DNA of 64,000 nt, from the NCBI GenBank assembly GCA_018267955.1, contig JAFDXL010000004.1:128064-192063 (forward strand), read 5' to 3'. This document shows, one piece after another, positions 50,920 through 59,799 of the stretch (position 1 is the first letter of the stretch; each line of letters starts with the position of its first letter). The notes below the pieces were generated by a model, which did no database searches, was not told the DNA's origin, and worked only from the letters and a program-made list of their open reading frames with translations. The translations under genes were made by a program, and so were the position numbers. The DNA is from Bacteroidota bacterium (GTDB lineage Bacteria; Bacteroidota; Bacteroidia; Chitinophagales; Chitinophagaceae).

Positions 50920-52872
50920 ATGAAAAAACTCTACATTACCCTTTTACTGGCCTCTTCTTCATTTGTATCATATTGCCAGTCTTATGACCCTTACTTATCG
51001 CAAATGTGCGATGATGCGGACAATATTTTTATTGGAACAGTAAAAGAAGTCACTTACAGGGCCAATGAAAAGAATATGCCCCTTTCAGTGGTCAGTTTTC
51101 GAAATATAGAAGCTGCACAAAACAAAAACGGCACTTTGGACCTGCAATATGCCGGCGGCGTATTAAACAACAAAACAATACGTGTAACACATACTCCTTC
51201 TTTAGAGCCTAATGTACGATACCTGGTATTCGCTCATGACAAAAATCGTGGGGAAATGAACCCATTACTGGGACACAAGGCCATGTATTGCATTGTGAAA
51301 GATGCTAATACCGCTAATGAATATTTACTGCTTGATGGCCATTTTGTTACAGGTATTGACGGCGACCGTATACAACTGAGCACAAGAAAAGCGCTTTCTA
51401 TTGTTAATGGTAAAGCCATCATTGACGAGAGCCACAATCCGCATGAATTCATGCAATATGCAAAGGCTACTGATGGCAGGGAAGCAAAGCCGTTAGTCAC
51501 CTATACAAAGGATGAAGAGCCCCTGACGCTTGATAAATTTAAAACCTTGTTAGCGTCTCAATATAGTTTAACATTCAAGGCACAACCATCAACTTTTACT
51601 TCGGTGCCAGCCAATGAAGGAATGCCGGGGCAAAAGACTACCGGCACCTTATCTGTAAATGGATTCCACTACCTGCCTATCGTTATGAGGCAGGTTCCTA
51701 CATCATCCACCCCCTGGTACAGCCTTAATGCTGCTAGCATGACCAACTGGAATAACATTGTAAACATTTACCAATCTACAGCGGGCAATGGAACAGGCGG
51801 CGATGATGGTCTTAATGAATTTGGTGGCTTCCCAACCAGTGCTGATCTGCAAAACATGTACGGAAGTGGTTATGCCTGGTCGGCAGGAGCGATCGCTGTT
51901 ACTATCTCAACTCCAGGTTCTTCAGCAGGCGAAATTTCAGAATCTGACGTATATGCAAACCCTGCTTATACTTATACAGACAATCCATGGGACCAGGTGA
52001 AGGGCACTGCCGTAGTATTCAAGGCTGCAATTTCACATGAGTTAGGCCATGTATGGGGATTTCAAATGGCCAATGAGTCTTACGACTACGGCGTACCTAC
52101 AGTAATGCAGGGCTTAAGCTATGGCATTTATGAAAATGGCATTGGTGTACACGCTATTGATGCAGCATATGTTCGATTAGATTACAATAACCAAACAACT
52201 ATACCCAACACAGTAGACGTGGGTGTAGAATCTTACTATGCGGTGGATGGAACCGGACTAAAACCGGCAACAACAGTAACTGCTGCAAAAGCCGGGGATA
52301 GCATTAGCATTAGCGGAATTACTGTGGAAAATATGTCAAACTCTGACCTGTCTAATGTAGTTGTACGCTTTTTCCTGTCAAAAGACTCTTTATACGATGC
52401 AGGCGACTACGCAATGTCTCCGGGTTTTGTTTGGCCCACATTTGTGAAAGAGGGGATGAGCGCATCAGCCAGTTACGAAGTAACGATACCCGGCAGCACA
52501 CCGGCCGGACAGTATTATGTAGGTGCAATGGTAACATACAACACTTCAACATCTGACCCATTAACAGGAAACAATGTGGCATTTCTTCCATCAAAACTCC
52601 GGGTACTTTCGAATCCTAATACAGACGTTGTAAATGTAAATTCTGTATTTGCTGATATTGCAATCTCTAAATTGCCTTCCAAAGGTTCTTACAAAATGAT
52701 ACTAAATGGTATAACAGCCGGGAAAGCAAACCTGTATAATTCTGCAGGGCAGTTGGTCTCTACGCAAGAACTATCAGAAACAACAATTACATTATCGGCT
52801 TCAGATGACCTGTACCTGCTGGAAGTAGTTACCCCTAACGGCAAAAAAACATTTAAGCTGATTAACTATTAA
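50920..52872 (+). CDS. Secreted metalloprotease-like protein with altered zinc motif and C-terminal sorting-like domain
   Basis: 650 residues with a signal peptide (MKKLYITLLLASSSFVSYCQ). Residues 20-200 are beta-rich and unknown. A protease-like core follows: AAISHELGHVWGFQM, where HExxHxxGxx is kept but the third metzincin histidine is methionine. A PTVMQG segment stands where a Met-turn would be, then GVHAIDAAYVRLDY, like the helix that ends matrixin domains. A CARDB-like adhesion domain (SISGITVENMSNSDLSNVVVRF cut across two strands) comes next, and the last 75 residues resemble a T9SS sorting domain (NLYNSAGQLVSTQEL, YLLEVVTPNGKKTFKL). It may be inactive or use another third ligand. Confidence 0.7.
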   Translation: MKKLYITLLLASSSFVSYCQSYDPYLSQMCDDADNIFIGTVKEVTYRANEKNMPLSVVSFRNIEAAQNKNGTLDLQYAGGVLNNKTIRVTHTPSLEPNVRYLVFAHDKNRGEMNPLLGHKAMYCIVKDANTANEYLLLDGHFVTGIDGDRIQLSTRKALSIVNGKAIIDESHNPHEFMQYAKATDGREAKPLVTYTKDEEPLTLDKFKTLLASQYSLTFKAQPSTFTSVPANEGMPGQKTTGTLSVNGFHYLPIVMRQVPTSSTPWYSLNAASMTNWNNIVNIYQSTAGNGTGGDDGLNEFGGFPTSADLQNMYGSGYAWSAGAIAVTISTPGSSAGEISESDVYANPAYTYTDNPWDQVKGTAVVFKAAISHELGHVWGFQMANESYDYGVPTVMQGLSYGIYENGIGVHAIDAAYVRLDYNNQTTIPNTVDVGVESYYAVDGTGLKPATTVTAAKAGDSISISGITVENMSNSDLSNVVVRFFLSKDSLYDAGDYAMSPGFVWPTFVKEGMSASASYEVTIPGSTPAGQYYVGAMVTYNTSTSDPLTGNNVAFLPSKLRVLSNPNTDVVNVNSVFADIAISKLPSKGSYKMILNGITAGKANLYNSAGQLVSTQELSETTITLSASDDLYLLEVVTPNGKKTFKLINY

Positions 52873-52883
52873 TAAGATAAAGA

Positions 52884-52923
52884 TTAAAAAACAAGGGCTG
52901 CATATCGATATGCAGCCCTTGTT
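52884..52923 (-). terminator. Intrinsic terminator after recQ, 34-bp perfect palindrome
   Basis: 17-base arms with no loop mismatch, 52890-52923, centred on ATCGAT, flanked on the minus-strand exit side by six T. It begins only three bases after the recQ stop and lies in the 54-bp gap between convergent genes, so it may also slow the plus-strand transcript, although there is no T run on that side. Confidence 0.85.
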
Positions 52924-52926
52924 GTA

Positions 52927-55092
52927 TCAGCTATCTTTTACCCACTCATAATGCGCCTGTGCTATTTTAATATCGCCGTAAGTATATTCTTCCGGCAATA
53001 GATCTTTTAATGGTTTCAGGACATTGGTGAACCCGGTTTGTTTGATAAGCGCTATAATAGTATCAAGTTTATTCTTAGCCAACAGCTTTGCTGCATTCAA
53101 TTCGCCACTGGCTATAAATATAGAAAGATGTGCTTCTATGGTACCTTGCGATAAGTTTCTCTTTATAGCGATCTCTTCAACATTATATCCTTCATTAAAT
53201 AATGCGAGCGTAGCCTTATGCGTGGCGCTGGCAACAGGTTTTTCAGTTCGCTCTGCGCGTTCCCGTTTCGGTGATTTAAGATGAATGCGTGATTCCAGGT
53301 TATTACCGGAAGCATAGCTCTGCAAAACTTTTAAGAAAGCCGGGCCGTATTTATTCACCTTATAATCTCCAAACCCCGAAATACGTCTTAACCCATCATG
53401 AGTGAGCGGCAGGTAAGTTGCCATGTCAATGAGGGTATTATCCCCAACAATAATATAGGCAGGTACATTTTCTGCTTCTGCTATTTCTCTTCTTATTTCT
53501 TTCAACTCTGTTAGCAGCTTAGGGTCGTGTTGCGGTGCAGCTTGTGCACTTACGCTTTCTTCTTTGGGCTTTCTTATTAATAAGACTACTTCCTGTAACC
53601 CTTTTAATATCTTGTTACTCGCGTCATTCAATTTCAATACGGAATAGGAGCTATCATCCACATCAACCAATCGTTGTTGCAGCATTTGTTTCACAATGCT
53701 CTGCCACTCTTCTTTCTTTAAATCTTTACCTACACCGTATGTCTTCAATTCTTTATGAGCGGGTACAATTTTACTGCTGCTAGACCCTCTGAGGAAATCA
53801 ATAAGATAATCGGCACCATATTTCTGGCCGGTTCGTATCACCGCCGACAATATCTTTTGGGCTTCAATAGTAGCCGTCTTATGCTCCAGGTTACTGAGGC
53901 AGTAATCGCAACTGCCACAATATGCAGGGGCATCTTCCCCAAAATATTGCAGCATATATTGCCTGCGGCAGCCTTCATGCTCCGCAAACTCTTTCATCTG
54001 CCACAGTTTCTTTTTAAGGATTGCAGTCTGTGCATTATTGTTTTCAACCGTTACAAAACGCATCAGTTTATTGATGTCGCCTCGCGAATAATACAATATG
54101 GCATCACCGGGCAAGCCATCCCTACCCGCACGGCCTGTTTCCTGGTAATAGCCCTCCATATTTTTAGGTACGTCATAGTGCATTACAAAACGTACATTAG
54201 GCTTATCTATGCCCATACCAAAGGCTATCGTAGCAACTATTATTTTGGTATTATCCCGCAGGAACGATTCCTGTACCCTGCTCCGTTCATCATTGCTCAT
54301 GCCGGCATGGTAGTGCGATGCACTATAGCCAGCTTCGCGCAATTTTTCTGCAATGCTTTCCGTATTGGCACGCGATAATGTATAGATGATACCACTATCA
54401 TCCTTATGCCCCTGCAGGTATTGAGTTATTTGTTCAAAAACTTTCTGTTTGGGCTGTATATAATAATTGATGTTTGCCCTGTTAAAGCTGGATATGAATA
54501 TCTCCGGATTTGATAATTGTAGCTTATCAACTATATCCCTTTGTGTTATTACATCTGCACTGGCAGTGAGCGCTATCACAGGCACCTGCGGGAACCTAGC
54601 CTTTAACGCAGCAAGCCCAAGATACTCAGGCCTGAAATCATGCCCCCATTGAGAGATACAGTGCGCCTCATCTATGGCAAACAAAGAGCATTGTACCGTA
54701 GCAAGGAAATTCATGAATTGCATGTTATTGCTCATCAAACGCTCCGGTGCTAAGTACAGCAGCTTTATTTCCTTGTTTCTTACTGCTGCAATGATAGTAT
54801 TTTGTTCCTGCAGAGATAATGTAGAGTTGAGAAAGGCAGCCTTAATACCATTGGCATGTAACGCATCCACCTGGTCTTTCATTAATGCTATAAGCGGAGA
54901 TATAACTACTGTAAGGCCATCTGATAGAACAGCAGGCACCTGGTAGCAGATAGATTTACCTCCTCCCGTCGGCATGATGGCCATTACATCTTTTCCCGAA
55001 AGAACCCTATTTATGATAGCCTCCTGGTTGAGGCGAAAAGAATCGTAACCGAAAAACTGTTTTAATACCTGGTGAATAGGGTATGCATTCAT
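52927..55092 (-). CDS. recQ: ATP-dependent DNA helicase RecQ
   Basis: 721 residues. Walker A TGGGKS at 42-47, DEAH box Asp141-His144 in AIDEAHCISQWGHDFRPEY, helicase C motifs ending in QETGRAGRDG, then the RecQ zinc domain (CRRQYMLQYFGEDAPAYCGSCDYC runs over four cysteines), a winged-helix RQC domain, an HRDC domain (about 520-590) and a further C-terminal helix-turn-helix segment (FNEGYNVEEIAIKRNLSQGT) of the HTH_40 type. It unwinds DNA 3' to 5' in recombination and fork repair. The next gene on the strand ends four bases upstream of its start, so it is the last gene of a minus-strand group. Confidence 0.97.
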   Translation of the reverse strand: MNAYPIHQVLKQFFGYDSFRLNQEAIINRVLSGKDVMAIMPTGGGKSICYQVPAVLSDGLTVVISPLIALMKDQVDALHANGIKAAFLNSTLSLQEQNTIIAAVRNKEIKLLYLAPERLMSNNMQFMNFLATVQCSLFAIDEAHCISQWGHDFRPEYLGLAALKARFPQVPVIALTASADVITQRDIVDKLQLSNPEIFISSFNRANINYYIQPKQKVFEQITQYLQGHKDDSGIIYTLSRANTESIAEKLREAGYSASHYHAGMSNDERSRVQESFLRDNTKIIVATIAFGMGIDKPNVRFVMHYDVPKNMEGYYQETGRAGRDGLPGDAILYYSRGDINKLMRFVTVENNNAQTAILKKKLWQMKEFAEHEGCRRQYMLQYFGEDAPAYCGSCDYCLSNLEHKTATIEAQKILSAVIRTGQKYGADYLIDFLRGSSSSKIVPAHKELKTYGVGKDLKKEEWQSIVKQMLQQRLVDVDDSSYSVLKLNDASNKILKGLQEVVLLIRKPKEESVSAQAAPQHDPKLLTELKEIRREIAEAENVPAYIIVGDNTLIDMATYLPLTHDGLRRISGFGDYKVNKYGPAFLKVLQSYASGNNLESRIHLKSPKRERAERTEKPVASATHKATLALFNEGYNVEEIAIKRNLSQGTIEAHLSIFIASGELNAAKLLAKNKLDTIIALIKQTGFTNVLKPLKDLLPEEYTYGDIKIAQAHYEWVKDS

Positions 55093-55096
55093 TCTA

Positions 55097-56095
55097 CTAT
55101 GTTTCTTTAATTATCCGTTCACATTCAGCCAACAGCTCTTGCTTATCTATAGGCACAACCCCTACATGCTCGCAAACCAGCCCTCCGGCAATATTAGAAA
55201 CTGCAGCCATCACAGCAGCATTCTTAGTCAATGCATATACTATAGATGCGGTAGCTATGACCGTATCGCCTGCGCCTGACACATCCTTAATATCACGTAC
55301 ATGAGAAGGAATTATGGCTGAACTACCATTATTGAAGTAAACGCCTTTTTCAGAGAGCGTAATAAAAGTGACCTGGTGATTAAGTTCCGTTTTCAAGGCT
55401 ATATGCACGCTGTTAAGACTCTCTGTATTAAGATCATCTAAATTTAAATCCAACCCTTCTCTTACTTCCTTGAGGTTGGGTTTGAATACGGTAACACCTT
55501 TATAGGCAAGGAAATTTTTATACTTAGGATCTACAGTTGTAATAATTCCGATCTCTCCGCAATGTGCTACAAGACGATGAATTACATTTTCTTTGAGAAC
55601 ACCCTTATTGTAGTCTTCAAAAATCACAACATCTGGTTTCTCGATCTGCAAAAACCGCATCACCATGTCGATGAAAGGATGCTCCTCTTCAATCAGTAAA
55701 TCATCACACACCTCTTCATCTAAACGCACCACATGCTTATCCCCGGCTATAATGCGCATTTTGGTAGTAGTGGGACGATACTTGCTCTGCATAATTAAGG
55801 AAGTATTGATGCCCGCTTCTGCGGCCAGCTGCAACAGTTCCAATCCTTCTGTATCATTACCTATTACGCTCGCCAATGTTACTTTGGCACCAAGCGCTTT
55901 GCAATTGAGTGCAACATTAGCCGCTCCACCTAACCTTGCATCTTTATTTTTAACAGAAACCACGGGAACCGGCGCCTCCGGCGACATACGTTCTATTATT
56001 CCCCAACGATAGGTATCGAGCATCACATCACCAACCACTACTACGTGCAGATGCTGCATATCGTCGAACAGCCTTTCTATATCGTCCTTATTCAT
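55097..56095 (-). CDS. Heptose-7-phosphate kinase-like PfkB protein (RfaE1/HldE N-terminal type)
   Basis: 332 residues, ribokinase fold. VVVVGDVMLDTYRWG and RMSPEAPVPVVSV with LGGAANVALN at the start are hallmarks of RfaE domain I, and VSGAGDTVIA carries the catalytic aspartate and anion hole. It adds a phosphate to C1 of heptose-7-phosphate on the way to ADP-heptose. The adenylyltransferase half of E. coli HldE is absent, so the two steps are on separate proteins here. It overlaps the upstream permease gene by eight bases. Confidence 0.88.
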   Translation of the reverse strand: MNKDDIERLFDDMQHLHVVVVGDVMLDTYRWGIIERMSPEAPVPVVSVKNKDARLGGAANVALNCKALGAKVTLASVIGNDTEGLELLQLAAEAGINTSLIMQSKYRPTTTKMRIIAGDKHVVRLDEEVCDDLLIEEEHPFIDMVMRFLQIEKPDVVIFEDYNKGVLKENVIHRLVAHCGEIGIITTVDPKYKNFLAYKGVTVFKPNLKEVREGLDLNLDDLNTESLNSVHIALKTELNHQVTFITLSEKGVYFNNGSSAIIPSHVRDIKDVSGAGDTVIATASIVYALTKNAAVMAAVSNIAGGLVCEHVGVVPIDKQELLAECERIIKET

Positions 56096-57515
56096 TTGCC
56101 CCGCGCTCTCTTTTTTGAAGATATAAATAGATAGGGATGCCTATAAGTACGATAACAAGACCTAACATTGTATAGCCCGGTTTAGAAACCAATAACACAA
56201 CACAAATTACAGCAGCCATTAAAATGTATAATAATGGTATTACCGGATAGCCAAATGCTTTATAAGGCCTGGGAATATGAGGCTGTGTCTTTCTAAGCCT
56301 GAAAATGCCCCAGATGGTCAGTATATAAAAAAGCAAAACGGTGAAAATGATAAAATCAAGCAGATTACCATACTGACCACTTAAACATAATACCGACGCC
56401 CAGATACACTGCATCCACAATGCCTTAGCCGGCACCCCTTTGGCATTCAGCTTACCTGCAGATGGCAGAAACAAGCCATCCTTCGCCATGGTATAATACA
56501 CCCGTGCACCTGAAAGTATCAATCCGTTGTTGCAGCCAAATGTAGATACCATAATGAGGCCGGCTATCAGCCCCGTACCTAATGCACCGAATATCTTTTG
56601 CGCCGCGGCAACGGCTACCCTGTCTGCAGGTGCATTGGCTATTTCTGTAACGCTCAATACGTTCAGGTACATAAAGTTCATAGACACATAAAGCAGTGTA
56701 ACAACTACAGTACCTATAAAGAGGCTTAGCCCTATATTCCGTTCCGGCTTTTTTATCTCCCCGGCAATAAAGGTTACATTATTCCACGCATCGCTGGAAA
56801 ACAAGGCCCCAACCATAGATACACAAATAGCAATAACCAAAGTGTTGGGCGACAGGCTTTCGTGCGTTATAGCGCCACCTTCTGTACCCAGCTTTTTTGC
56901 AAACCAGGCCATATCCCAGTTTGCATGTGCAATACCGACATCCTTTACCCAAATAAATCCAAAGATCACTAAAGCAGCAAGGGCCGCTATTTTGGCAAAT
57001 GTGAATATGAATTGTATCCATTTACCTCCTTCTACCCCACGTGTATTGATATAAGTAAGCACCACAATCACTGCAATACCTAATAACTGCGCTGCGGAGA
57101 TGTGGAAGCCTTCTGCCGTACCTAGTAAAATATTACTATCTCCGAGGGAAGGAATAAAATAACCCGTAAACTTTGCGAAGGCTACTCCTACAGCTGCAAT
57201 GGTACCGGTTTGTATCACCGCGAAAAACGCCCAGCCATATAAAAACCCGAACATTTTGCCAAAGGCCTCCCGGAGATATACGTATTGCCCGCCCGCGTGC
57301 GGATACATTCCACTCAACTCACCATAGCTAAGCGCTGCTGATAATGTAATAAAGCCCGAAATAAGCCATACAACAATAAGCCAACCAGCGCTGCCTACAT
57401 TGCGCGCAATATCAGCACTTACAATAAAGATACCGGAGCCAATCATGGAGCCAATGACCATCAATGTGCCATCGAGCAGGGTGAGTGACCTGTGAAATGA
57501 GTTGTTACTTTCCAA
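56088..57515 (-). CDS. APC family amino acid permease
   Basis: 475 residues, twelve membrane helices. Helix 1 has VIGSMIGSGIFIV, the broken-helix substrate site of APC (LeuT-fold) transporters. SAALSYGELSGMYPHAGGQYVYLREAFG is typical of the LAT/cationic amino-acid branch. The substrate is not known. The only start that keeps helix 1 is TTG at 57515; an in-frame stop lies five codons upstream, and the next ATG is 18 codons in. It begins 23 bases after the OmpH-like gene and overlaps the kinase gene that follows. Confidence 0.9.
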   Translation of the reverse strand: MESNNSFHRSLTLLDGTLMVIGSMIGSGIFIVSADIARNVGSAGWLIVVWLISGFITLSAALSYGELSGMYPHAGGQYVYLREAFGKMFGFLYGWAFFAVIQTGTIAAVGVAFAKFTGYFIPSLGDSNILLGTAEGFHISAAQLLGIAVIVVLTYINTRGVEGGKWIQFIFTFAKIAALAALVIFGFIWVKDVGIAHANWDMAWFAKKLGTEGGAITHESLSPNTLVIAICVSMVGALFSSDAWNNVTFIAGEIKKPERNIGLSLFIGTVVVTLLYVSMNFMYLNVLSVTEIANAPADRVAVAAAQKIFGALGTGLIAGLIMVSTFGCNNGLILSGARVYYTMAKDGLFLPSAGKLNAKGVPAKALWMQCIWASVLCLSGQYGNLLDFIIFTVLLFYILTIWGIFRLRKTQPHIPRPYKAFGYPVIPLLYILMAAVICVVLLVSKPGYTMLGLVIVLIGIPIYLYLQKRERGANE

Positions 57516-57538
57516 AAGCGAAGTTTTTCAGAAAAATA

Positions 57539-58165
57539 CTATTTATTTTTCTTCTCGCCTTCGTTCACCACCGGATTACGCGTATTCATACCTTTCAGTA
57601 CATCTTCCGTAATATCCAGCGATTTGTTAGCAAACATGATAGATCCACCTTTTGAATAAGACAGGATATAGTCAAATTTCTTATCCTTATTATATTCTGC
57701 AAGAAATGCATCCAGTTCTGCCTGGAGCTTTTTATTGAATTCATCCTGCTCTTTTACCAGCTGCACCTGTAAAGCATCTTTCCTTGTCCTGTAGCTTTCA
57801 TCCATCTGCATCAGGCGCTTTTCGCCGGCGTCTTTTTCGGCTGGTGTCAGCGTACCGGCATTCATCTTGCGCTGCATGGCAATGTAATCGTTCTGTATTT
57901 GCTGTGCGCTCCTTTCCAGTTCTGCCATCATATCCGCCTGCCTTTTCTCAAACTTTTTCTTTTCAGCTTTCAGATACAGATAATTCGCTTCCAGCGAATC
58001 AATATTTACATATGCTATCTTACCGGTGCTATTGAAAGTTTCCACTGATGTTTTGGTGTTACTTTCTGTAGCTGTCTTTTTATCGTTTTTTGAAAAATGC
58101 ATACCGAACAATACCAGTACACCTATTAAAGCAAGGGCGCTAAGCGCAGTTGAAAGGTTCTTCAT
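57539..58165 (-). CDS. OmpH/Skp-like periplasmic chaperone
   Basis: 208 residues. One N-terminal hydrophobic segment (about 8-22) acts as a signal or anchor. GKIAYVNIDSLEANY is the usual first strand of the OmpH family, followed by a long charged coiled coil (about 65-155: KAEKKKFEKRQADMMAEL onward) and a return strand, FDYILSYSKGGSIMFAN. Skp trimers hold unfolded outer-membrane proteins. Here it heads a minus-strand transcript with the permease, heptose kinase and recQ genes, a mixed set that may simply share a promoter. Confidence 0.85.
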   Translation of the reverse strand: MKNLSTALSALALIGVLVLFGMHFSKNDKKTATESNTKTSVETFNSTGKIAYVNIDSLEANYLYLKAEKKKFEKRQADMMAELERSAQQIQNDYIAMQRKMNAGTLTPAEKDAGEKRLMQMDESYRTRKDALQVQLVKEQDEFNKKLQAELDAFLAEYNKDKKFDYILSYSKGGSIMFANKSLDITEDVLKGMNTRNPVVNEGEKKNK

Positions 58166-58197
58166 GTAGAATAATTTAATTGAGACAGTGCGTGCAA

Positions 58198-58205
58198 CAA
58201 AAGTA
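58198..58205 (-). promoter_or_regulatory. Candidate -7 element for the OmpH-like gene (TACTTTTG)
   Basis: On the minus strand TACTTTTG matches TAnnTTTG, 32 bases before the ATG at 58165. No -33 TTG at 19-21 bp. Confidence 0.45.
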
Positions 58206-58251
58206 ATACCTATATACTAAGATTATGCCCGTATACCATCCTAAATTTAAT

Positions 58252-58288
58252 TTAAAAAAAAGGCTATCGTAATGAACACGATAGCCTT
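58252..58288 (-). terminator. Intrinsic terminator after tonB
   Basis: Perfect 11-bp stem AAGGCTATCGT / ACGATAGCCTT (58260-58270 with 58278-58288), 7-base loop, then eight T on the minus strand. It lies 22 bases after the tonB stop. Confidence 0.9.
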
Positions 58289-58310
58289 AAATATTTGATC
58301 TATGTATTTA

Positions 58311-59111
58311 CTACTCAAGACGGAAGCTAACAGGTTGTGTGTAATATACCTTCACCGGCCTACCGTTTTGTTTACCGGGTTTCCATTTAGGCATAGAAGA
58401 TATTACACGCATCGCTTCTTCTTCACATCCTCCACCCAGGCGCTTAGAACCAACGATTTTCACATCAGTGATACTACCGTCCTCATTTACGATGAACTGA
58501 ACACTAACACGTCCTTCGATACCATTTTCCCTGGCAGCATCAGGATAGCGCATGTTTTTACCCAGGTACTCCATTACGTTGTAAGGAGGTTCCGGCATTT
58601 GTTCTACGTATTTGAAGACTTCAGGAGCAGGAGCCTGTACCACACCGGTACCCGGCTTATCAACCAAACCCGCATCGATACCATTTGGATCACCTGCCTG
58701 GGTTGATAACCCGGCTGTTACATCCTTAAGGTCTTTTTGTTCAGGTGGTTTCTCCTCTTCTTTCACCTCTTCATCCTTCTTGATAACAGGAGGGGTGAAT
58801 TTTACCGTCGGCTTCACCGGTGGCGGTGGCGGCGGTGGAGGTGGTGGAGGTGGCTTATTCGGATCTATTGGCGGTGGTTCTGCTAAAGTCACTTCCTTCA
58901 TCATAGCAACTTCCTTTTTCTCAGTGCTTTTTAACACACTTGCCAAAAGGGAGCCGCCCATGGCCAGCGCTACAACACCGAATACAATAAAGCCGGCATT
59001 GCGCATACGCTGCGGATATTTCTTACGCAACTCATACCCGCCGTATTTTTTATTACGGCCCTCGAACAAGATATCGAGGTAGTCGCTGTTGAGTATTTTA
59101 TTTATATCCAT
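58311..59111 (-). CDS. tonB: Energy transducer TonB
   Basis: 266 residues. A cytoplasmic N-terminus of about 38 residues (GRNKKYGGYELRKKYPQRMR, a form common in Bacteroidota TonB), one membrane helix (about 39-60), a rigid spacer with a run of twelve prolines, Lys/Glu-rich segments, and a C-terminal TonB domain (YPDAARENGIEGRVSVQFIV, then SMPKWKPGKQNGRPVKVYY). It carries the energy of the proton gradient from ExbB/ExbD to outer-membrane receptors such as SusC-type transporters. Last gene of exbB-exbD-exbD-tonB. Confidence 0.95.
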   Translation of the reverse strand: MDINKILNSDYLDILFEGRNKKYGGYELRKKYPQRMRNAGFIVFGVVALAMGGSLLASVLKSTEKKEVAMMKEVTLAEPPPIDPNKPPPPPPPPPPPPVKPTVKFTPPVIKKDEEVKEEEKPPEQKDLKDVTAGLSTQAGDPNGIDAGLVDKPGTGVVQAPAPEVFKYVEQMPEPPYNVMEYLGKNMRYPDAARENGIEGRVSVQFIVNEDGSITDVKIVGSKRLGGGCEEEAMRVISSMPKWKPGKQNGRPVKVYYTQPVSFRLE

Positions 59112-59165
59112 TTTATCTGTTTCCTTTAAAAATTAGACGCAAATTCTGTGGTTTTCCATAAAAAT

Positions 59166-59762
59166 TTATTGTGCGCCAACGTTGGCCTGTTCTGTAGCAG
59201 TGATAAAATCACGGTCTACCTGGCTAATGTCCACAATAGCATAAACCTTTACGTCATTAATGCTCATTTCATCCAGCATATTTACCAGGTCAGAGTAGGT
59301 ACTATTCGTATCCGGTTTGATAAGGATAGCAGCCTGATCTTTGGGCTGAAGAACGCCTTGTGCTTTTAATGCTTCTACGTCTTTTAATTTAGCAATGATC
59401 GCATCCCTGATACCATCTTTTTGCTTGAAGTAAGTCACTTTAAGCTCAGGTGGCTTTGTAGGATCGTCACCTATACCCTGGTAATAATATATGCGATGGC
59501 TCTTGCTGAGCAAAACCGTCATACTTTGGCTGGCTTTCAGCTTGGTTTGTTCATCTTCCTTAATGTTCTCATCCTTGTAAGGCATGTTTATCTGCATTGT
59601 CTTTGGTTTAGACAGTGTAGTGGTAAACATAAAGAATGTGATCAAAAGGAAACCGAGATCCACCATTGGCGTAAGATCCACCCTGGTAGATTGCTTTTTA
59701 CCTTTTTTGACCCCCGGGCCTTTCTTATGTCCCCCCTGCGAGGAGGTATCCATTTCAGCCAT
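59166..59762 (-). CDS. exbD: Biopolymer transporter ExbD (second copy)
   Basis: 198 residues. One membrane helix near the N-terminus, with VDLTPMVDLGFLLITFFMFTT and the conserved aspartate that carries protons, then a periplasmic domain. The tail of the periplasmic domain (TYSDLVNMLDEMSINDVKVYAIVD) fits ExbD/TolR. It is shorter at the N-terminus than the other copy upstream and differs much in the periplasmic part, so the two may form a mixed dimer. It starts 37 bases after the first ExbD gene. Confidence 0.93.
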   Translation of the reverse strand: MAEMDTSSQGGHKKGPGVKKGKKQSTRVDLTPMVDLGFLLITFFMFTTTLSKPKTMQINMPYKDENIKEDEQTKLKASQSMTVLLSKSHRIYYYQGIGDDPTKPPELKVTYFKQKDGIRDAIIAKLKDVEALKAQGVLQPKDQAAILIKPDTNSTYSDLVNMLDEMSINDVKVYAIVDISQVDRDFITATEQANVGAQ

Positions 59763-59799
59763 GGAAAAACTTTTATATAGTTAACTAAATTATTTGTCT

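Noticed and set aside
58810-58860. GGT/GGC-rich simple repeat
   Set aside because: It encodes the run of twelve prolines in the TonB spacer, a normal feature of TonB.
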